This document shows positions 1 to 6,278 of a stretch of 10,000 nucleotides of DNA, one piece after another. The translations under genes and the position numbers were made by a program. The notes under the pieces are model-generated. The model did no database searches. It had not been told where the DNA came from and saw only the letters and a list, made by a program, of their open reading frames with translations. The stretch comes from Nitrospira sp. (GTDB lineage Bacteria > Nitrospirota > Nitrospiria > Nitrospirales > Nitrospiraceae), in contig JAIWOH010000126.1 of NCBI GenBank assembly GCA_020216985.1, positions 1 to 10,000 of the forward strand, written 5' to 3'. Each line of letters starts with the position of its first letter. Positions within the stretch are counted from its first letter, which is position 1.

Positions 1-131
1 GAAATGAAAATTAAAAATTCATATAAAACAATTATTTACATTGCTCATTCCAAAACGTTCAAGAAATGCAAAATGGGTGATTTTCGTAGCGCCTAATTCC
101 TTCCTCAACGAACATATTTTCTAACTAATTG

Positions 132-151
132 TTATAAAATGATTTTTATAA
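132..151. repeat. A/T hairpin, 8-bp perfect arms
   Basis: The arms TTATAAAA (132-139) and TTTTATAA (144-151) are exact reverse complements around a TGAT loop. An outer ATTG (128-131) can pair with CAAT (154-157) across a two-base bulge. With no G/C pair in the inner stem it would be a weak RNA hairpin, so a protein-binding dyad or chance in AT-rich DNA are both possible. Confidence 0.45.
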
Positions 152-183
152 TTCAATTTCTTCGATTCCGACAATGCTCAATA

Positions 184-197
184 TTACGATATCGTAA
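184..197. promoter_or_regulatory. Perfect 14-bp palindrome, candidate operator
   Basis: TTACGATATCGTAA is a perfect, uninterrupted 14-bp palindrome. It lies about 165 bp upstream of the tRNA -35 box in non-coding DNA. Symmetry of this length is typical of dimeric regulator sites, but no regulator or target gene can be named from the window. Confidence 0.35.
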
Positions 198-361
198 CAA
201 TTCGATAGAGTCAGGTTTTGCGTGTGGTGGACATTTGCGGCTTGCCAACATTTTTTCTGCCATAGACCATCGCACACGGCCAGAATTCACCGTTGAGCCG
301 CAGAGGCTTTTCTTGGGAATTTCCGCTTGGCCTGAGAAACGTTCTTCCTGTTACCTCTTGC

Positions 362-390
362 TTGACACCCCTGCGGATGCCCAGTAGAAT
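362..390 (+). promoter_or_regulatory. Sigma70-type promoter of the tRNA-Gly gene
   Basis: A consensus -35 TTGACA (362-367) is followed after exactly 17 bp by a near-consensus -10 TAGAAT (385-390). Transcription would start near 396-398, giving a leader of about 29 nt before the tRNA. The DNA just after the -10 box is rich in G and C (CGGC), as is common at stable-RNA promoters under stringent control; that control is inferred, not shown. Confidence 0.8.
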
Positions 391-411
391 CGGCTTCCGC
401 GTTGATCAATG

Positions 412-428
412 CGCTCGTTCGACGAGCG
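412..428 (+). repeat. 7-bp leader hairpin spanning the tRNA 5' end
   Basis: CGCTCGT (412-418) pairs perfectly with ACGAGCG (422-428) around a TCG loop. The last three bases of the right arm are the first three bases of the tRNA, so this helix competes with the acceptor stem and contains the expected RNase P cut site between 425 and 426. Confidence 0.6.
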
Positions 429-500
429 GGAATAGCTCAGTGGTAGAGCATCGCCTTGCCAAGGCGAGGGTCGCGGGTTCAAATCCCGTTTCCCGCTCCA
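426..500 (+). tRNA. tRNA-Gly (anticodon GCC), CCA encoded
   Basis: A complete cloverleaf can be drawn. The acceptor stem pairs GCGGGAA (426-432) with TTCCCGC (490-496), the discriminator is T497, and CCA is encoded at 498-500. The D-arm contains AGCTCAGTGGTAGAGC. The anticodon stem TCGCC/GGCGA (451-455/463-467) encloses the loop TTGCCAA with anticodon GCC at 458-460, which reads GGC and GGT glycine codons. The T-arm carries the canonical GGTTCAAATCC. A consensus promoter lies upstream, and the leader forms a hairpin that reaches into the acceptor stem. The last 22 bases lie antisense to the 3' end of the convergent transglutaminase-like gene. No strong terminator follows; only a short TTTT at 503-506 is visible. 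Confidence 0.97.
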
Positions 501-2707
501 GTCTTTTCCGTTTCACCATCCCGTTCTCGCGTCAAACTCATCAATTGACACAACGTGTTTTGGGCGATGGTGTATTCATCGGGCGTCAGTCTTGTTCTTC
601 CAAACCTTCCGCGACAGTACAGTTCCGTAATCGTTGCCGCTAGTGGGAACGCACCTGTCCACTGCGTCCGTATCGTGTCTAGGAATTGAAGCGGACCCGT
701 GCTCGCTGATTTCTGAACGCCTTTGCTTGATAGACCTAGAATCATATCCTCGTAGAGTTTCGTGACGGCTTGCCTGTCGTCCTGAATATTACCTTTCGAG
801 AATGGTCTCCCATACCGCAATTGCTTCTCCCCCACCAGCCACAGAAGAAGACAGAGTCCAGTCAGAATAGCGATGAACCCTGCGACAAGTATTCCGGTGG
901 CGCTCCGGTCGTGGAGACCGACAATTCTTTCCCGCCATGAGGTTGGCAAAGTAAACCATTTTGACGTGGAATCCCAAACCTTCTGTCCGATGGTTGCGCT
1001 ACCGACTTGGACCCCCTGAACAATTGCAAGTTGATCCGCCGCACTAAACTGCACGACGACTCGATTCCATAACAGCCGAATATGGTCCACCATACTTGCC
1101 CACCCTTCCCAGGAACCGGTCATGTCGCTGATGTCTTCAGATGGAGGAGTCGGGTCCATGACGATCCAGCCCGAGTGAGGCAGGTGGACTTCGACCCAGG
1201 CATGGGCGTCTTGCTGCCTGACCACATAATGATTTCTATATTCATTCCATTCCGTCGCCAGAAATCCCGTCACCAGACGAGCAGGAACGCCCAGTGTCCG
1301 CAACATCATCACCATGGCCGTTGCATAGTGTTCACAGTATCCGGTTTTCCGGTTGAATAAAAACTCTTCGAGGGGATTGGTTTGCTCGGCAAGTGGAATC
1401 TCAAGACTGTAGCGATAATTCCGTGAGAGGTGATCCTGAATCGCCATCGCTTGCCCATAGGGAGTGCGCTCTTGCCCGACTATTGTCTTGGCCAAAGCGG
1501 CGATGCGGTCCGATCGAGCAGGGACCTGGGTAAAATACCTCAGAAACGCTTCATGATGCACGATCGGCGACGGCTGAAGATCGGCTGGCAAGACGGCAGT
1601 GGGTCGAGAGACGGCCACATATTCAACAGGCGTGACACTGGGAACTGGCAAATAGAACGAGCCGCTCACGTCAACCTGGACCGCCGGCAGATTCCCGCTG
1701 ACCGCCTCCATAAACGGGGCTCCAAACAAAACGGGGGTGTCGAGTGGCTCCAAAAATATCTTCAGTTGAAGAGAAGGCTTTTCGGGTCTTTCTCCCTGAC
1801 TCCCATTCAGGGCAAAGATTCCCGGCCCTACTTCGCGCACCACCCGTCGCCGGCTCAGTTGATTGACCCACGACCGGCCATCGTAATGATCGAACGCGAT
1901 TCCTCGTAGATATAGCCGTCCCTTTCCATCCGGAGCTCGACCAAGCGGTTCCACCCTCATCACAACGCGAGGGTCTCGCTTGATGGGACCGATGGATCCC
2001 AAATCCACAGCATCAGAAAATCCTGCGGTTCGAATGACCGCCCCCTGGCCGTTCTGATAGAAGCCGGCCTGGAGCCGCGGCAAGGCAAAAAACAGGAGCA
2101 GCGTGACGCCAAAAACGAAAAGAGCAAGCCCATTGGCTAACCGGAACACCCGAGAGGTCACACGGCTATACGATCCCCTTATTTCCCGCTGAGAGGCCAA
2201 GACGGGCGCGGGCATGTTAGGATCTTGCAACTGCTTCGTTATCCCCAGAAGCAACAGTGTCCAGACCCCGACCAGGAGATACACAAGAAAAAGGATAAAG
2301 TACCAGACGCCCGCTCCCAGCGACGCTGCCGCCAACATCACGACTACACTAATCACATGGAGATGAAGGTAGTCGCGGAAGCATCGAAGGTTAAACAGCT
2401 TGATGACCATGAGGACGAGGAGAAAGCGAACCCCCGCGGGAAGCAACTCGCCCGATAGGAGGCTGTCGATCCAGAATCCGAAAAATCCAAGAATGACAAG
2501 GACATTCCAGACGGCCGTGGGGAGCCCGGTCCGTGCTTCAGGAGAGGAATCACTGTCCGATTCCGCGACACGCACAAGCGCGAGAATCAACGCCACTCCC
2601 GTTAGAAACGTCAGCCAGCCTGGCAGATGCGACTCAAGAAATAGGGCGATGAAAGAAACACCGGCGAGTAAAATGGACGTGAGACGGAACGCCTGATCAA
2701 GAGACAT
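479..2707 (-). CDS. tgpA: DUF3488/transglutaminase-core membrane protein (TgpA type)
   Basis: A 742-residue membrane protein. The first ~210 residues hold several hydrophobic segments (about 10-45, 68-85, 95-108, 116-155, 192-210), matching DUF3488. A soluble, presumably periplasmic region follows, with a transglutaminase core: Cys458 in TGYCEHYATAM, His502 in QQDAHAWVEVH and Asp518 in WIVMDPTPP form the expected Cys-His-Asp triad. One more membrane segment lies at ~604-626, followed by a cytoplasmic tail (~645-730) resembling DUF4129. In Pseudomonas aeruginosa the homologue TgpA is an essential inner-membrane protein with periplasmic transglutaminase activity; its substrate is not evident here. 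It is the last gene of the moxR operon and overlaps the DUF58 gene by 11 bp. Its final residues (GAGNGI) are encoded antisense to the 3' end of tRNA-Gly. The ATG is preceded only by a G-rich tract, so translation is probably coupled to the gene upstream. Confidence 0.92.
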   Translation of the reverse strand: MSLDQAFRLTSILLAGVSFIALFLESHLPGWLTFLTGVALILALVRVAESDSDSSPEARTGLPTAVWNVLVILGFFGFWIDSLLSGELLPAGVRFLLVLMVIKLFNLRCFRDYLHLHVISVVVMLAAASLGAGVWYFILFLVYLLVGVWTLLLLGITKQLQDPNMPAPVLASQREIRGSYSRVTSRVFRLANGLALFVFGVTLLLFFALPRLQAGFYQNGQGAVIRTAGFSDAVDLGSIGPIKRDPRVVMRVEPLGRAPDGKGRLYLRGIAFDHYDGRSWVNQLSRRRVVREVGPGIFALNGSQGERPEKPSLQLKIFLEPLDTPVLFGAPFMEAVSGNLPAVQVDVSGSFYLPVPSVTPVEYVAVSRPTAVLPADLQPSPIVHHEAFLRYFTQVPARSDRIAALAKTIVGQERTPYGQAMAIQDHLSRNYRYSLEIPLAEQTNPLEEFLFNRKTGYCEHYATAMVMMLRTLGVPARLVTGFLATEWNEYRNHYVVRQQDAHAWVEVHLPHSGWIVMDPTPPSEDISDMTGSWEGWASMVDHIRLLWNRVVVQFSAADQLAIVQGVQVGSATIGQKVWDSTSKWFTLPTSWRERIVGLHDRSATGILVAGFIAILTGLCLLLWLVGEKQLRYGRPFSKGNIQDDRQAVTKLYEDMILGLSSKGVQKSASTGPLQFLDTIRTQWTGAFPLAATITELYCRGRFGRTRLTPDEYTIAQNTLCQLMSLTRERDGETEKTGAGNGI

Positions 2708-3818
2708 GGCCCGCCCCGCCCATTGTCTCTACATCGATAAGACAGGCCTCGTCGGACATGATGGGAACCGGCGCCTGACGCCACGATCGCACGACAATTA
2801 TTGCCTCGCGATCCCATTCGCCCGGCGATTGGGGATGATCGGCCAGAACAGTCGTTCCCTTGCCTGGTGCTTGACGTTCGCAAAGAGCCAAGGCCCGTAG
2901 CAGCTCAATGAGGTGAGCGTCACCGTGGCCGTAGGACGAGTGAAACGACCCCACCGTCAATCTGAGCCAATATCCCAGGCCGGTCAGGTGATGTAACAGC
3001 GAAGCCGTCAGAGAGACCGCTTCTTCGAAAACCGCGTCGTGGCTGTCCGGAGCGAGGAGCGACAAGTAGATCGTCGCCCGGTGATGACTCTCCGCTTCCG
3101 TCTCCCGAACGATGAGCTTCGAGGTTCTGGCGGTCGTCAACCAGTGGATGGTCCGCGAGTCGTCCCCAGGCTGATAGAGACGCAGATTGTACAGGTCGTT
3201 GCCGTATCCCTTTCGATGAACGGTCCGTTCCTGTCCCGGTCCCGACAGCTCTCGCAGCAATCCGTTCGGAAGCGGCTTGAGCGCCGGACTCACGGGAATC
3301 GTCGCTGGGATGGAATAGTACGCTGTTTTATAAAAGAGACCGAACGGAAAGCAGGTCGAGACCGATACTCCCTCCAATTTGAGTGAGCCGCGCTTGGAAG
3401 GGACGAGCGGATAGGACAGAAGACGGCCGCCCCCGGGCAGAAGGTGGTGAATAGCAAGCTCTCGGTCCAGACCATGACCATCGGCGGTCACATCGCGCAA
3501 TCGCAACGCATAACTCGACCACCGCCTCTTCCCGTTTTTGATCACCAGCGCCGCCGTCGCCGGCTCATTGACGAACAGCAGATCCGGCAGATGACGGCGG
3601 ATTTCCAATCGATTCAAGCAGGACCGCGATGCGACGCCGGAAACCAATACGCCGCTCAACATCATGGAGAGGAGGAGGTAAAAGAGATTGTTGCCGGTAT
3701 TGACCGCCGCCACCCCGATGGCCAGGGCCAGAAACAGAAACAACGCCCCTTCCGACGTCACCCGTGTCGATCGGCGGGGAGCAAGGCGGCGCAGAATAGA
3801 ACGACGACGCCCCGACAT
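2697..3818 (-). CDS. DUF58 membrane protein, MoxR partner
   Basis: Two adjacent hydrophobic segments near the N-terminus (about 24-42 and 45-62, including NTGNNLFYLLLSMML) anchor the protein. A long soluble region follows with the DUF58 hallmark YQPGDDSRTIHWLTTART in the middle, and the C-terminal part resembles a von Willebrand A-like fold. DUF58 proteins are regularly encoded beside MoxR ATPases, often with a membrane transglutaminase, as here; their biochemical role is not established. I chose ATG at 3818 (373 residues) because AAGGA lies 7 bases upstream. A longer frame from TTG at 3887 overlaps the moxR stop as TTGA and would add 23 residues, but it lacks a ribosome binding site and its extension looks unlike the family start. 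ATG codons at residues 12 and 14 of that longer form are weaker alternatives. The C-terminal end overlaps the next gene by 11 bp. Confidence 0.9.
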   Translation of the reverse strand: MSGRRRSILRRLAPRRSTRVTSEGALFLFLALAIGVAAVNTGNNLFYLLLSMMLSGVLVSGVASRSCLNRLEIRRHLPDLLFVNEPATAALVIKNGKRRWSSYALRLRDVTADGHGLDRELAIHHLLPGGGRLLSYPLVPSKRGSLKLEGVSVSTCFPFGLFYKTAYYSIPATIPVSPALKPLPNGLLRELSGPGQERTVHRKGYGNDLYNLRLYQPGDDSRTIHWLTTARTSKLIVRETEAESHHRATIYLSLLAPDSHDAVFEEAVSLTASLLHHLTGLGYWLRLTVGSFHSSYGHGDAHLIELLRALALCERQAPGKGTTVLADHPQSPGEWDREAIIVVRSWRQAPVPIMSDEACLIDVETMGGAGHVS

Positions 3819-3825
3819 GTTCCCG

Positions 3826-3830
3826 TCCTT
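3826..3830 (-). promoter_or_regulatory. Ribosome binding site deciding the DUF58 start
   Basis: AAGGA on the minus strand stands 7 bases before ATG 3818. The upstream candidate starts (TTG 3887 and ATGs 33 and 39 bases after it) have no comparable motif, so this site favours the shorter protein. Confidence 0.6.
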
Positions 3831-3883
3831 CTTGACAACGAGAGGCATTCCCATGCCGTTGCGGGCAAACGTTGCGTGCGCGC

Positions 3884-4828
3884 TCAAACAGGAACGGGGA
3901 CTGAATCCACAATATCGCGGATGATGGATTCGGCTTGTTCAAAGCCGCGTTGGCGAAGGCCCTGTGTGTGGGCGACCATCACCCGGTGAGAAAGAACGAT
4001 CGGCGCCAACTCTCTAATATCGTCGGGAAGACAGTAGGTCCGTCCTCGTGCCAGCGCCAGCGCCTTGGTCGCACGGTTGAGCGCCAGCGCCCCACGCGTG
4101 CTCACCCCCAAAGCAAGCAGCTCGGACTGTCGCGTCGCCTGTACGATGGAGAGCAAATAGTCGGTGAGACTTTCGTCCATGAAAACGTTGTCTGCCTGAG
4201 CCTGAAGATCGAGCACATCTTGAGCGGTGACGATCGGCCGAAGCTCTTCAGCCGGATGCAAAGACGGAGTCCGTTCCAATACTTTTTTTTCCTCCTCCGG
4301 CATGGGATAGCCGAGACGAAGCTTCATGAAAAATCGATCGAGTTGCGATTCAGGCAAGGGAAAGGTTCCATGGTACTCGGCCGGGTTCTGCGTCGCGATG
4401 ACCATAAACGGCTGACCCAGGGGGTAGGTTTGATTATCCACGGAAATCTGCGCTTCACTCATGGCCTCCAACAGACTGCTTTGCGTCTTTGGCGTCGTCC
4501 GATTGATTTCGTCGGCCAACACAATGTTGGCGAAGATCGGGCCGGGCATGAACTCGAACGCTTGTTTTTGACGATTGAAGATCGAGACGCCGACAATGTC
4601 CGATGGGAGAAGGTCGCTCGTAAATTGGATGCGCTTGAACGAACAGTCCAGCGACCGAGCCAGGCTATGGGCCAACGTGGTTTTCCCGACGCCGGGTACG
4701 TCTTCAAGCAACAGGTGCCCGCGAGCCAGAAGACAGACGACCGTCATTTCAATGGCGGCCGGTTTGCCTTTAATTACTCGCGCGATATTGTTTTGAATCG
4801 AACGAATGGTTTCCGTCGAATTCATCAT
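3884..4828 (-). CDS. moxR: MoxR-family AAA+ ATPase
   Basis: A 314-residue protein of normal MoxR length. Counting from ATG 4828, Walker A is PGVGKTT with Lys49, Walker B is IVLADEINR with Asp106 and Glu107, and sensor 1 is IATQNP at about 144-149, followed by the family motif GTFPLPESQLDRF. The C-terminal third is the helical lid. MoxR ATPases are thought to act as chaperone-like remodellers, often for metal insertion or for activating partner proteins carrying von Willebrand A domains. The DUF58 protein encoded immediately downstream is the likely partner. The frame stays open upstream to a TTG at 4891, but that TTG lies in the spacer of the promoter at 4882-4910, so the longer form is unlikely. 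The MMNSTE start fits family length, although no strong ribosome binding site precedes it. This is the first gene of the operon. Confidence 0.93.
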   Translation of the reverse strand: MMNSTETIRSIQNNIARVIKGKPAAIEMTVVCLLARGHLLLEDVPGVGKTTLAHSLARSLDCSFKRIQFTSDLLPSDIVGVSIFNRQKQAFEFMPGPIFANIVLADEINRTTPKTQSSLLEAMSEAQISVDNQTYPLGQPFMVIATQNPAEYHGTFPLPESQLDRFFMKLRLGYPMPEEEKKVLERTPSLHPAEELRPIVTAQDVLDLQAQADNVFMDESLTDYLLSIVQATRQSELLALGVSTRGALALNRATKALALARGRTYCLPDDIRELAPIVLSHRVMVAHTQGLRQRGFEQAESIIRDIVDSVPVPV

Positions 4829-4881
4829 GAGGATTGAAACCGGAGGTGGCTTGCGAATGATCGGTCGTGGGGCACGATCGA

Positions 4882-4910
4882 AGTCTAGCAAAGGGTCGGA
4901 AGGCGGTCAA
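4882..4910 (-). promoter_or_regulatory. Sigma70-type promoter of the moxR operon
   Basis: On the minus strand TTGACC (4910-4905) is followed after 17 bp by TAGACT (4887-4882). Transcription would begin near 4875, giving about 47 nt of leader before the moxR ATG at 4828. No other promoter is apparent within the three overlapping or closely spaced genes. Confidence 0.65.
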
Positions 4911-4952
4911 TTTTCTCGCTGTTTGCTTCAAGTCGGCAACGGAGGGTTCTAA

Positions 4953-4964
4953 CGGAACGTTCCG
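4953..4964. promoter_or_regulatory. Perfect 12-bp palindrome, candidate operator
   Basis: CGGAACGTTCCG is an exact palindrome about 43 bp upstream of the moxR -35 box and 168 bp before the chaN-like start. It is well placed for a regulator of either divergent unit, but no regulator is encoded nearby. Confidence 0.35.
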
Positions 4965-5131
4965 GCGGGACAGAAATTGTCCGGCCATATCCATCCGGCC
5001 ATGGGAGGGCCGGCGACGGCTCACGATGCACTCACCGTGATCGTCTTGGTCATGTCGGCAGCGATCATTCCGATCGCCAATTGCTGCATGGCACACTTGT
5101 CCCCCCACCGACGGTGTGATAGGAGTGAACC

Positions 5132-6148
5132 ATGTTTGCAAAACATCTCCGCCGTGACAAGGTCGATCGAGGCTGCAGTCCCTTTCAAGGGGCGGTCCTC
5201 GCCCTCTTGTTCACGGTGAGCCTCGGTTGTCTTCAGCATAACCGCCAAGTTTCCGATTCGGATGCGGCAAGCGAATGGCGACCGTGGCAGGTGCTGGACA
5301 CCCGAACGGGCCGGATGCTTTCGACATCCGATTGGTTGAATGAGTTGACCCTCTATGAAGTCGTGTACGTGGGGGAAGAGCACTACAATGCTTATCACAT
5401 TGAAGCCGCCTTGCGAATTTTAGAGCACTTGCGGGCCAACGGAGTCAAGCCCATCATCGGCATGGAAATGTTCGGATGGGACGGCCAGGGGGCGTTGGAT
5501 GACTATGTGTCGAACAAGAACCTATCGAAAAGCGACTTCCTCGCGCAGGTCCGCTGGACTCAAAACTGGGGAGGAGCGTTTGAGGATTACGAGCCGCTGG
5601 TGGCCTTCGCCCGAACTCATGGTTTGTCCGTTCGAGCCATGAATCCACCCAGGCCGTTGATCCGTCAAATTGTCAAGGTCGGATTGGCCGAAGCTCGGAA
5701 GGATCCGGAATGGCAACGATGGGGGCTCCATCAGGAAGAGATCGTCGACGATCCGGCCTACCGCGCACGGATCCTCGATCAGATTCAGCGCTGTCACGGA
5801 GGAGGAAGCAAGGATCATTTTCAATCGATGTACGAGGCGTCGATGGTCCGCGACGAGGGCATGGCCGTAACGATCGCGACGAGCCTGAACGACCTGCGCC
5901 GGTCTCAGGAAAAGGCCCGTCGGACCATCGTGAGCTATACGGGCGGAGGCCATATCCAATACGGACTGCCCGTTCCCCAACGAGTGGCCAGACGTTTTTC
6001 CGGCCAAGTCAAGCAGACGACCGTCTATCTCATGTCATTTGATGGCACCAAAACCGACGAGCTCCGCGAACAGATGCGCGAACGGATCGCAGACTATATA
6101 TGGCTGACGCCGATGAGTAAAAAAGGTCCCCCTCAACGTTGCCGATAG
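5132..6148 (+). CDS. ChaN-family (haem-binding uptake/Tiki-like) lipoprotein
   Basis: A 338-residue protein with a lipoprotein signal: a hydrophobic run at ~20-32 ending in the lipobox VSLGC, with Cys33 as the lipidated residue. The mature part matches the ChaN/DUF399 family. Conserved positions include YVGEEHYNAYH (Glu82, His84), GMEMF (Glu112), ARTHGLSVRAMNPP (~160-173), MVRDEGMA (~238-245) and the C-terminal GGGHIQYG (His274). ChaN of Campylobacter jejuni is an outer-membrane haem-binding lipoprotein. The wider fold includes the Tiki metalloproteases, so haem or metal binding or hydrolysis are all possible here. The start is well supported by AGGAG six bases upstream. No haem or iron uptake genes are adjacent, so the context does not confirm an iron role. 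The gene stands alone, divergent from moxR and 130 bp before the next gene. Confidence 0.88.
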   Translation: MFAKHLRRDKVDRGCSPFQGAVLALLFTVSLGCLQHNRQVSDSDAASEWRPWQVLDTRTGRMLSTSDWLNELTLYEVVYVGEEHYNAYHIEAALRILEHLRANGVKPIIGMEMFGWDGQGALDDYVSNKNLSKSDFLAQVRWTQNWGGAFEDYEPLVAFARTHGLSVRAMNPPRPLIRQIVKVGLAEARKDPEWQRWGLHQEEIVDDPAYRARILDQIQRCHGGGSKDHFQSMYEASMVRDEGMAVTIATSLNDLRRSQEKARRTIVSYTGGGHIQYGLPVPQRVARRFSGQVKQTTVYLMSFDGTKTDELREQMRERIADYIWLTPMSKKGPPQRCR

Positions 6149-6213
6149 ATGACCCTGTGATCTCCCCCCGTCTTTCGGTCGCCCGTCCGGTAACACATCA
6201 AACTCCTCATTTC

Positions 6214-6242
6214 TTGACAGTCCTGCATAGGCTCGGCAGACT
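6214..6242 (+). promoter_or_regulatory. Probable promoter of the SWIM-protein gene
   Basis: A perfect -35 TTGACA (6214-6219) is followed after 17 bp by CAGACT (6237-6242), a weak -10 that keeps only the second-position A and final T plus one further match. The expected start near 6249 leaves ~30 nt of leader. A poor -10 beside a perfect -35 may mean activator dependence or low activity. Confidence 0.4.
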
Positions 6243-6278
6243 AAAGGTCATTCTCGTGGCGGGATCATTTTGGGAAAG

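Larger units (their letters stand above)
1..361. other. AT-rich non-coding left flank
   Basis: I see no supportable gene here. The first ~200 bases are strikingly AT-rich (13 of the first 60 bases are G or C), unlike the rest of the window, and composition becomes normal after about 240. Two dyads are present: an A/T hairpin at 132-151 and a perfect 14-bp palindrome at 184-197. An open frame at 139-387 exists, but it runs through the tRNA promoter and has no family resemblance, so I do not call it. The stretch could be the regulatory region of a gene to the left, a decayed acquired segment, or spacer; the sequence does not decide. Confidence 0.6.
4829..5131. other. Divergent intergenic region, moxR / chaN-like
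   Basis: These 303 bases separate divergent genes. They hold the moxR promoter (4882-4910), a perfect 12-bp palindrome CGGAACGTTCCG (4953-4964), a 6-bp GC hairpin CCGGCC/GGCCGG (4995-5000/5008-5013, loop ATGGGAG) and the chaN-like ribosome binding site AGGAG (5121-5125). I could not find a convincing plus-strand promoter. A short open frame from TTG 4977 runs into the next gene in another frame and is not credible. Confidence 0.6.

Noticed and set aside
139..387. 82-residue open frame in the left flank
   Set aside because: It runs through the AT-rich stretch into the tRNA promoter, has no ribosome binding site before its start and shows no recognisable domain.
426..500. tRNA-Gly as an attachment site for an integrated element
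   Set aside because: Elements normally insert at the tRNA 3' end, where the window continues directly into the housekeeping-like moxR operon; no integrase and no repeated tRNA 3' sequence were seen.
293..643. 116-residue plus-strand frame over the tRNA
   Set aside because: It reads straight through the tRNA gene and the antisense of the transglutaminase-like gene; its sequence is a translation of structural RNA.
1430..1909. 159-residue plus-strand frame antisense to tgpA
   Set aside because: Shadow of the transglutaminase-like gene; Arg/His/Gln-rich and without any family resemblance.
3903..3931. Inverted repeat GAATCCA/TGGATTC inside the moxR 3' end
   Set aside because: It lies in coding sequence with a 15-base spacer and no T-run; probably chance.
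3935..4837. 300-residue plus-strand frame antisense to moxR
   Set aside because: Long, but moxR carries all its AAA+ motifs on the minus strand; codon bias in GC-rich DNA keeps the opposite frame open.
4977..5219. 80-residue plus-strand frame with a hydrophobic middle, upstream of the ChaN-like gene
   Set aside because: It starts at a TTG without a ribosome binding site, overlaps the ChaN-like start in another frame and ends inside it.
5522..6007. 161-residue minus-strand frame within the ChaN-like gene
   Set aside because: Lies wholly inside a gene with clear family motifs and a good ribosome binding site.
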